DNA of 16,090 bases from Acidobacteriota bacterium (GTDB lineage: Bacteria; Acidobacteriota; Terriglobia; UBA7540). The stretch covers positions 1 through 16,090 of the forward strand of contig PMYF01000461.1 in NCBI GenBank assembly GCA_003171295.1. Reading direction: 5' to 3'. The notes below the pieces were generated by a model. That model was not told the origin of the DNA and ran no database searches. It saw nothing but the letters and a program-made list of their open reading frames with translations. Below, in pieces: positions 6,414 through 12,205 of the stretch (the stretch's first letter is position 1; each line of letters begins with the position of its first letter). The position numbers and the translations under genes were made by a program.

Positions 6414-6773
6414 ATGAAAACAACATTTTGGATCGTAACCGCGCTCATCCTCGGTTTATCGTTCGCTTGCGGACGAACGAAACATCAAGAGATCGAATTT
6501 GCCCCTCCTGGCACCTACAAGACCCGAGCAGAGGCTCAGAACTTTGCTGACCGTCAGAATGCTGATCTTGCTTCTGTTCGCGCTGATGAAAAGGCCAAGG
6601 GCGTCAGTGAGCAAGCCTTGCCCTGTGGCAAGTATGAAGTAGTTTCCATGCGTAATAGCGAGGGCCGGGAGTTCTGGGGAACCCATCGGGATACGACGGG
6701 CTGCCCCGACCAGGTTCCCGCATTTAACTTTCCCACCCAACCCCAGAGCAAATCAGGAGGTTCCAAACCATGA
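6414..6773 (+). CDS. Small secreted protein or lipoprotein in the T4SS operon
   Basis: A 119-residue protein from ATG 6414, with AGGAGG at 6403-6408 five bases upstream; a GTG at 6408 lies within that site and is less likely. The N-terminus is a signal sequence (MKTTFWIVTALILGLSFACG). Cys19 at its end suggests a lipoprotein, but the preceding LSFA is not a canonical lipobox because the -3 residue is Ser. The mature part is hydrophilic with two further Cys (ALPCGKYEVV and DTTGCPDQ) that could form a disulphide, and it ends in a Pro/Ser/Gly tail. Position beside virB10 and upstream of virB5 would suit a VirB7-like or entry-exclusion role, but no motif proves either. The stop overlaps the next start (ATGA 6770-6773). 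Confidence 0.65.
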   Translation: MKTTFWIVTALILGLSFACGRTKHQEIEFAPPGTYKTRAEAQNFADRQNADLASVRADEKAKGVSEQALPCGKYEVVSMRNSEGREFWGTHRDTTGCPDQVPAFNFPTQPQSKSGGSKP

Positions 6774-7591
6774 AAAAGATGATGGTGTTCGTTGTCCTGT
6801 TATTGGTCATGACGCCACACGAGAGCCGTGCCCAGTTCGGCGGCGTCGTTTACGACCCCACCAACCTTCACAAAGCCGTATTGCGTTACGAGCAGCTCCA
6901 ACGTCATCTTGTCCAGTTGCAAATGACATATCAGAAGATCGTTAGCCAATACAACCTCGCCCTCGCCATGACCAGGAACATCCAGAACATGCCGGCGCGC
7001 TACCGGGCTTCCTTTTCCCCGTGGCGTAACCTTACTACGGTCCCCGATCTCTACCGGAACACGGGCGGGTGGGTGAACGGGGTCAATACTGGATCACCCG
7101 CCGTAATTCAATCCGGATACCAGAGCGCCACCCATCCACTCCATCCCTACAGCCCTACAACCATTGCCAACATGAGCCCCGAGGAATTGCAGAGGGCGAC
7201 CGCTAACTATGCCACCGTGGAGTTAAGGGATGGAGTCAACACCAACAGCATGCAGACGGTTGGCAACATCCGCGCCAACTCACTCTTGATGCAGCGTCAG
7301 ATCTCGAACCTTGAGCAAGACTCTCTCTCGAATGATCCCTCGCTCAATACGGTAGTCGCGGTACTCAACAAGATCAATGCCACGAATGTCCTCATTCTCC
7401 GCACCTTGCAGGATGCCAACAATCTTCGTGTCGCAGAAATCGAACAGGAGATCGTGTGCTCCAAGCAAGAGCGCGACGACATCACGAAAGCCATCAACGC
7501 CGATGGCTACCAACGCCAAAACATGATTACACAAGTGAATCGAATTACGACCGGGCTGGAAACGTCTCTCCGAAACTACCGGCTTCCCTAA
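6770..7591 (+). CDS. trbJ: VirB5/TrbJ-like T4SS protein
   Basis: A 273-residue exported protein, usually a minor pilus or channel-tip component. ATG 6770 has AGGAGG at 6755-6760 and overlaps the upstream stop. The signal peptide runs MKKMMVFVVLLLVMTPHESRAQ, with likely cleavage after SRA. The mature start (QFGGVVYDPTNLHKAVLRYE) with long amphipathic, Gln-rich helices (LQRHLVQLQMTYQKIVSQYN and a C-terminal helical bundle) is typical of VirB5/TrbJ. Gene order (after virB10, before virB6/trbL and virB8/trbF) agrees with a Trb-type operon. The frame is intact and of normal length. Confidence 0.8.
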   Translation: MKKMMVFVVLLLVMTPHESRAQFGGVVYDPTNLHKAVLRYEQLQRHLVQLQMTYQKIVSQYNLALAMTRNIQNMPARYRASFSPWRNLTTVPDLYRNTGGWVNGVNTGSPAVIQSGYQSATHPLHPYSPTTIANMSPEELQRATANYATVELRDGVNTNSMQTVGNIRANSLLMQRQISNLEQDSLSNDPSLNTVVAVLNKINATNVLILRTLQDANNLRVAEIEQEIVCSKQERDDITKAINADGYQRQNMITQVNRITTGLETSLRNYRLP

Positions 7592-7628
7592 GGGTTTGTT
7601 GCCAGCGCGCGCGGGGGTGAATCGTCGT

Positions 7629-8099
7629 ATGTTTTCGACTTCCAACTACTTCGACTGGGCACTCCAGGCCATTACCAGCTTACTGACGGCCAACACGACC
7701 GTCTTCGTGATTATGGGGCAGAACCTTTTTCGTGGCTTTGCCACCATCATGTTGGCATGGTTCGGTATCAAGACCGCCCTCGGAGCCGGCGACCAGTGGG
7801 GCGGCATCCACATGTCCAGGTTCGCAAGCCTCGTACTGACCATCAGCTTCGGCTTTGCCATGATCAACTACTATGCCACTCCCATTCCTGGCATCGGCAC
7901 CGACTTCCATCACCTCATCACCGACCAAGCGCAATTCCTTTCGAGTACGTTGTCACGCAACATGCTCGACACCGTCGTGAGCAGGATCTCTGCCTTCGAA
8001 GGCACCGTCGAACCCCCCGGCACCACCATGCAAATCGCGTCTACCTACATTACTGGACCATCATCATTCTGCTCGCCTTCGCCCAAGCCGTTGCCATGA
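7629..8099 (+). CDS. virB6: VirB6/TrbL N-terminal fragment before a frameshift
   Basis: VirB6 is the polytopic inner-membrane channel protein. ATG 7629 is chosen because GGGGGTGA lies 8 bases upstream; TTG 7596 opens the same frame but gives an odd LPARAGVNRR extension. The fragment has about three membrane segments: WALQAITSLLTANTTVFVIM, FATIMLAWFGIKTALG and RFASLVLTISFGFAMINYY. Around 8040 the membrane-protein sequence moves to the -1 frame. This frame runs into nonsense (TYITGPSSFCSPSPKPLP) and stops at TGA 8097-8099. A one-base loss near GCG|TCT (8037-8042) would explain it and would restore MQIA-x-YLHYWTIIILL. Confidence 0.75.
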   Translation: MFSTSNYFDWALQAITSLLTANTTVFVIMGQNLFRGFATIMLAWFGIKTALGAGDQWGGIHMSRFASLVLTISFGFAMINYYATPIPGIGTDFHHLITDQAQFLSSTLSRNMLDTVVSRISAFEGTVEPPGTTMQIASTYITGPSSFCSPSPKPLP

Positions 8100-8472
8100 T
8101 CGTAATCGCCTTCGGGACTATCGCCACGGCCGTATGTGTCCTGGTCGGGCCGATCTTTATCCCCTTCTTCATCGTCCCACAACTCGACTGGCTCTTCTGG
8201 GGATGGCTCAAGTGCTTCGTCCAGTATTCGTTCTATCAGGTCGTGGCCGCGGCCGTGATCTTCATCATCGGCAACATCCTCACTTCTTTCCTGACCTTGT
8301 GCAACGGCCTGCCCATCACTGTGGACCAGCAGGGAGCGCTCATAACACCGTTAGTCATTGTGGGTGTTTCCTCCATCTATGCACTCCTTAAGGTGCCCGT
8401 GGTCACGAGTCACATTTTCAGCGGGGCGTCGGGACTTTCATCCAGCGACCTTGTGGGGGGGCCTTCAAATGA
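8041..8472 (+). pseudogene. virB6: VirB6/TrbL C-terminal part, in a shifted frame
   Basis: Continuation of VirB6 in the other frame: YLHYWTIIILLAFAQAVAMI, then VLVGPIFIPFFIVPQLDWLF, WGWLKCFVQYSFYQVVAAAV and a last segment ALITPLVIVGVSSIYALLKV. The GPIFIPFF motif is characteristic of TrbL/VirB6. An ATG at 8096 overlaps the upstream fragment's stop (ATGA 8096-8099), so coupled reinitiation is conceivable but may be chance. In the frame as written, it runs through virB8 to 8707 with a Cys/Gly/Ser-rich, unnatural tail. With one more G in the G7 run 8455-8461 it would end VGGAFK at TGA 8470-8472, overlapping the virB8 ATG as elsewhere in this operon. So two indels are needed for a normal protein. 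Confidence 0.65.
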
Positions 8473-9140
8473 ACAATCACACCACCGCGAACGCCGCCAA
8501 GCAGCTCTATATGGAACAATTCGGGGAAGCAATTGTTACCAACAGCTATCTGAAGATTGCGGTGGCGGTGCTTTCGCTGGTTGTTCTGGGGCTTGTGTTC
8601 CGGAATGTGCGGACCCTTCACACGTTCCAGAACTTCAAGCCACTGGTGATTCGGATCGACGAACTCGGCCGGGCGCAGGCTGTTGGTTACGACGCCTTTG
8701 CATATAAGCCGGAGGTTAAGGAAGCGAAATACTTCCTCACGCAGTTTTGTGAGCTTTATTACCGTCGCAACCACTACACCCTCAACGACGACTTCACCAA
8801 ATCCTTCTACTTCCTGGATGGCAAGCTCGCAAACGACATCATGGGCGCCTACAAGAAGGAAAAGGTTATTGAGAACTTCCTGTCGGACCCCTCATCACCC
8901 GAGATTGACAATGATGTGCAACATGTGGCGCTGGAGCCGATGCTGAATCCTCCCTATAAGGCCAGCGTGGACTTCTACATGATCCAATACTCGCCCGTCG
9001 ATCACTCCGTGCTTAAGCAGACCCTCTACACCGCCACCTTCGTCTTTATGTTTCGTACCAACGTGCCCAGCCAGTTGATTCCGATTAACCCGCTGGGACT
9101 GACCATCACCTACTTTCGTGAGGATGAGGCTTTCAAGTGA
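8469..9140 (+). CDS. trbF: VirB8/TrbF-like T4SS assembly protein
   Basis: A 223-residue bitopic inner-membrane protein that organises the channel in the periplasm. It has a short cytoplasmic start, one membrane helix around residues 26-44 (SYLKIAVAVLSLVVLGLVFR) and a periplasmic NTF2-like domain (FLTQFCELYYRRNHYTLNDD, then YKASVDFYMIQYSPVDHSVL, ending NPLGLTITYFREDEAF). This is characteristic of TrbF/VirB8. ATG 8469 is preferred because an ATGA would overlap the repaired virB6 stop. A longer frame from 8358 exists, but its N-terminus is the virB6 sequence in the wrong frame. The gene is intact and of normal length. Confidence 0.85.
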   Translation: MNNHTTANAAKQLYMEQFGEAIVTNSYLKIAVAVLSLVVLGLVFRNVRTLHTFQNFKPLVIRIDELGRAQAVGYDAFAYKPEVKEAKYFLTQFCELYYRRNHYTLNDDFTKSFYFLDGKLANDIMGAYKKEKVIENFLSDPSSPEIDNDVQHVALEPMLNPPYKASVDFYMIQYSPVDHSVLKQTLYTATFVFMFRTNVPSQLIPINPLGLTITYFREDEAFK

Positions 9141-9160
9141 ATTTTCATCAAGGAGGAACC

Positions 9161-9526
9161 ATGTCGACACCTCTGATACCACCACCGCCTTCTCCCCCCA
9201 AGAAGCGGACAGTTAACGCTCGCTTGAAGGAAGAGATTTTCGAAGATTTGAAGCGTTATATCGCCTATGCGGGGGGCGGGGATTTTTCACACTTCATCAA
9301 CGAGGGTTTGAAGCGCGTGTTTGATCAAAACCCGGATTTCCGGCCTTGGGCTGCCGCCCACCCCGGAACCATCAGCGATACGCGCAAAAAGAAGGCGCAA
9401 GCCAAGCCTCTGCAACAACCGAAGACGTCCCCGCGCCGCGGCACATCTTCCGACGCATCAGGGCATGTGGCCAGGGCTGAATCTGACTCCATTACCGGAG
9501 GGGCACATGCCGATGCCGTGGCCTAA
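9161..9526 (+). CDS. Putative ribbon-helix-helix DNA-binding protein
   Basis: A 121-residue protein from ATG 9161, with AGGAGG at 9151-9156; a frame extension to 9137 precedes that site and is not used. After a Pro-rich start, residues 15-55 (KRTVNARLKEEIFEDLKRYI, then GDFSHFINEGLKRVFDQ) fit a strand-helix-helix fold, which usually dimerises and binds repeats in DNA. The rest is basic and disordered (TRKKKAQAKPLQQPKTSPRR). It sits between virB8 and the hairpin-rich region before the mobilisation genes, so a relaxosome accessory or repressor role is plausible. The fold call is by eye. Confidence 0.55.
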   Translation: MSTPLIPPPPSPPKKRTVNARLKEEIFEDLKRYIAYAGGGDFSHFINEGLKRVFDQNPDFRPWAAAHPGTISDTRKKKAQAKPLQQPKTSPRRGTSSDASGHVARAESDSITGGAHADAVA

Positions 9527-9755
9527 GCGTATTTCGGGGTTTGGCCGCAAGCAAGATCGCTGCTTCGCAGCGGCGGGGGAGGGGCCCGAAAGAACCGGAC
9601 CCTGACACCCCACCCCTCACGAGGGTGCTGCCGGATACTGGCGGTACCCGCCAGTACGCCTTCGGGAATAAGGACTTACCGAAGGCCGGTACCGGCCAGG
9701 ACTTGGCGCGTTCTCACGCGCGTTCCCGCGTTTTCAATAACATAGGAGGAAGGGC
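9527..9755. other. Hairpin-dense intergenic region, candidate oriT
   Basis: About 230 bases with at least five inverted repeats: CGCTGC-TTC-GCAGCG (9558-9572); TACTGGCGG-TAC-CCGCCAGTA (9636-9656); GCCTTCGG (9658-9665) with CCGAAGGC (9679-9686); the perfect palindrome GGCCGGTACCGGCC (9684-9697); and GCGCGT-TCTC-ACGCGC (9706-9721). CGCGTT also repeats at 9707, 9719 and 9727. It is flanked by two putative ribbon-helix-helix genes and followed by coupling protein and relaxase, the usual surroundings of an origin of transfer. GCGTATTTCGG at about 9530-9540 loosely recalls MobF nic sites, but I cannot call a nick. Confidence 0.5.
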
Positions 9756-10163
9756 TTGGCGCATCAACCTGCAAGGTACACTGAATCAATTGGCCTAAAG
9801 GTGACGGCAGAGCAATACCAGACTCTCAGTCATTTGGCCGGAATCAACAGCAAGCCAATCGCGGAATGGTGCCGCGACACGCTCATTGCCGTGGTCGGTT
9901 GTGGGCGACCTTCGCCCGTCGAATTCGGCCTCCTCGCCGAGATGACCGCCACCCAAGCTATCGTCATTGACATGCTCTGCACAGTGGGAAGAGACGGAAA
10001 GGTATCGACCCACAAGGCCCAGCAAATCGTCGATGCCGCCCACGACAACAAGCACACCGAGGCACTTGAACTCTTGAGACTGGCTCACTCCCAAGCAACG
10101 AAACTTCGCCTGGAGGTGACTACCCACGGCGAACGCCGGGGAAAGGGGGAACACCATGAGTGA
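9756..10163 (+). CDS. Putative relaxosome accessory protein (ribbon-helix-helix/MobC-like)
   Basis: A 135-residue protein from TTG 9756, with AGGAGGA at 9744-9750 well placed upstream. Residues 10-46 (ESIGLKVTAEQYQTLSHLAG, then NSKPIAEWCRDTLIAVV) fit the ribbon-helix-helix pattern of mobilisation accessory proteins that bind oriT and help the relaxase nick. The remainder is helical (AEMTATQAIVIDMLCTVG and AHDNKHTEALELLRLAHSQA) with a basic tail. It overlaps the coupling-protein start by 8 bases and follows the oriT candidate directly. MobC/TraM-like is an inference from position and fold. Confidence 0.6.
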   Translation: MAHQPARYTESIGLKVTAEQYQTLSHLAGINSKPIAEWCRDTLIAVVGCGRPSPVEFGLLAEMTATQAIVIDMLCTVGRDGKVSTHKAQQIVDAAHDNKHTEALELLRLAHSQATKLRLEVTTHGERRGKGEHHE

Positions 10164-12201
10164 GGATCTTCGTATTCCCATTCGCCATTCTGGAGATGGT
10201 CGCGAGTGGCCCCGCATGAAGCCCATTTTCTCCCTTCTGGCGGTGACGCTCGCTTTGATGGGTGGCGCATGTCAGTTCGCTTACGAACTCAAGACCCGCT
10301 GGACGCCGCTACAGCGCCTTTATTTTTCCAACTTTTTCGAAACCGCCCACCTGGCGCACTCCCCCAACCACAATCTGCGGCCTCCCCGTTCTGTGTCCTT
10401 GCTGCTCGTCGCCTTCCCGCATGGCGTACGGCTCGCCGTTGATAGCGACGTGACCCAGGCTGCCGCAGTGCCAGGCGAGCCTGCGTCTGCCTCTCGATTG
10501 ATGCTCTCCAGCCTCGCCCGCGAGGCCGGAGCGACACGGCTCGCCTGGCAACCTCTAAAGCTCGACGACGAGTGGTTGCACGCTTGGCTCGGACACGCAA
10601 TCTACGATGACCATTCCCTCTGGCAACTCTGGCGCGACGCCTGGTACATGTGCGTCCTCCTTCTTGCCATCATGCTCCCCCTTGCCATCCGCAAGGACAA
10701 GGCAGACCACCGGCAGCGCCTTCTCGGACGTGTACTAAAGGGAGCGAACCTTGTTACCCGCAGCCAGTTCCATCGGCGCACTCGCCATCATTCTGGCGTG
10801 GGCTTCAGAACCACGGCGCCTGCGACTCTTTGGGAGTTCTTGCGGATGAAAAGGGGCGAACGCTCAATCATCCGGGTGGCCCGCCAAAATGAATGTGAGC
10901 ACTTCCTGATTGTCGGGGATACCGGCACGGGAAAGTCTTCCCTGATTCGTCAGCTCTTGACCCAAATCCAGAATCGCAATGAGACCGCGATTGTCTACGA
11001 TCCGGCCAGAGAATACCTCCCGCAGTTTCTGAATGAGCGCCGCGGGGATGTGGTCTTGAATCCGCTGGACGCGCGGATGCCATACTGGGGTCCCGGAGAT
11101 GAACTCCTGCACCCTACCGAAGCAGATGCCTTGGCCAAGTCCCTCTTTCCGGACCGCGATCACGAGAACCGGTTCTTCATCGAAAGTCCTCGCAAGATTT
11201 TTGCCCACTTGCTTAAGCTCCGCCCTACTCCCCAGGAGTTATGCCATTGGATTGCTTATGCCGATCCTGAAATAGAGTCGCGGGTCGCCGGCACGCCTCT
11301 CGAAGCCCTCATTTCCAAGGACGCGCCACAACAGCGCAGCGGAGTTCTGGGAGTGCTCGAACGCGCCCCCAGCACCTTCAGCTTGCTGCCTTCACCCGAG
11401 CGTCGCAAGCTCTGGACGGCTACGAACTGGGCGGAAAAACGTGAGGGATGGATTTTCCTGACCAGTACTCCCGAGACGCGCGAAACTCTCCGCCCCCTGA
11501 TCAGCATGTGGCTCGATTTCCTTGTCCTTCGCCTGACAGCGCAGACGGAATCTACCCCGCCTCCGGCCTGGGTCATCGCTGATGAAGTCGCAACCCTGGA
11601 GAGCCTGCCCAACCTACCTTTGGCGTTGGCGGAATCCCGGAAATCGAACACGCGGATGGTGCTGGGGCTCCAAGGTCGCAGCCAGGTCGAAATGCGATAC
11701 GGCCGGGAGGCGGAGGCCATGCTCTCCCAGCCCAGAACCAAGATCTTCTTGCGCACGAGCGAACCGCGCGCGGCCGAGTGGATCAGCAAGTGCATTGGCG
11801 ATGTCGAGATTGAGCATTTGCGGGAGGGCCGGACCAGCGGTGAATTCGGCTTCCACCAATCGAAGAATGCCAGCGTTGATAATCGCATCCAGACGGCCAT
11901 ACTCGCGTCGGAAATCAGCAATCTTGAGAACCTCAACGGCTATTTCCAAACGCCGGGATTAACTCTCAAGCTCAATTTCCCTTACCTCGCCGCCGTCAAA
12001 ACAGAACCGCCACTCATACGTGGAATTGTGCCCGAAATGAAGCTGCCGACGCCTCCCCCTGTGCCTTCTGGAACTCACCAACTAGCACTGGACGGCAAAC
12101 CTACTGAGGGTCGCCCCATCGATGTGGGGCGGAAGGGCAGGAAGCGGAAGCGAAACGGCGACGACACCGCCGAAAGCCGCCCCATGATGCAAATGGACTA
12201 G
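10156..12201 (+). CDS. traD: Type IV coupling protein (TraD/TrwB/VirD4 family)
   Basis: A 681-residue inner-membrane ATPase that links the relaxosome to the secretion channel. ATG 10156 follows AAGGGGG. It has two membrane helices (about residues 22-40 and 161-179) with a periplasmic stretch of roughly 120 residues between them, larger than in many family members. Walker A is GDTGTGKS at 254-261 and Walker B is WVIADEVATL with Asp476-Glu477. Typical family segments follow, such as ALAESRKSNTRMVLGLQGRS and the KIFLRTSEPRAAEWISKCIG region. The C-terminus is Pro-rich and then very basic (GRKGRKRKRNGDD). The frame is intact. It overlaps the accessory gene and is followed by the relaxase after 4 bases. 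Confidence 0.92.
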   Translation: MSEDLRIPIRHSGDGREWPRMKPIFSLLAVTLALMGGACQFAYELKTRWTPLQRLYFSNFFETAHLAHSPNHNLRPPRSVSLLLVAFPHGVRLAVDSDVTQAAAVPGEPASASRLMLSSLAREAGATRLAWQPLKLDDEWLHAWLGHAIYDDHSLWQLWRDAWYMCVLLLAIMLPLAIRKDKADHRQRLLGRVLKGANLVTRSQFHRRTRHHSGVGFRTTAPATLWEFLRMKRGERSIIRVARQNECEHFLIVGDTGTGKSSLIRQLLTQIQNRNETAIVYDPAREYLPQFLNERRGDVVLNPLDARMPYWGPGDELLHPTEADALAKSLFPDRDHENRFFIESPRKIFAHLLKLRPTPQELCHWIAYADPEIESRVAGTPLEALISKDAPQQRSGVLGVLERAPSTFSLLPSPERRKLWTATNWAEKREGWIFLTSTPETRETLRPLISMWLDFLVLRLTAQTESTPPPAWVIADEVATLESLPNLPLALAESRKSNTRMVLGLQGRSQVEMRYGREAEAMLSQPRTKIFLRTSEPRAAEWISKCIGDVEIEHLREGRTSGEFGFHQSKNASVDNRIQTAILASEISNLENLNGYFQTPGLTLKLNFPYLAAVKTEPPLIRGIVPEMKLPTPPPVPSGTHQLALDGKPTEGRPIDVGRKGRKRKRNGDDTAESRPMMQMD

Positions 12202-12205
12202 ACCT

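Noticed and set aside
11256..11936. Open frame of 226 codons antisense to the coupling protein
   Set aside because: It lies wholly within the coupling-protein ATPase domain; Ser/Arg-rich shadow of a real gene.
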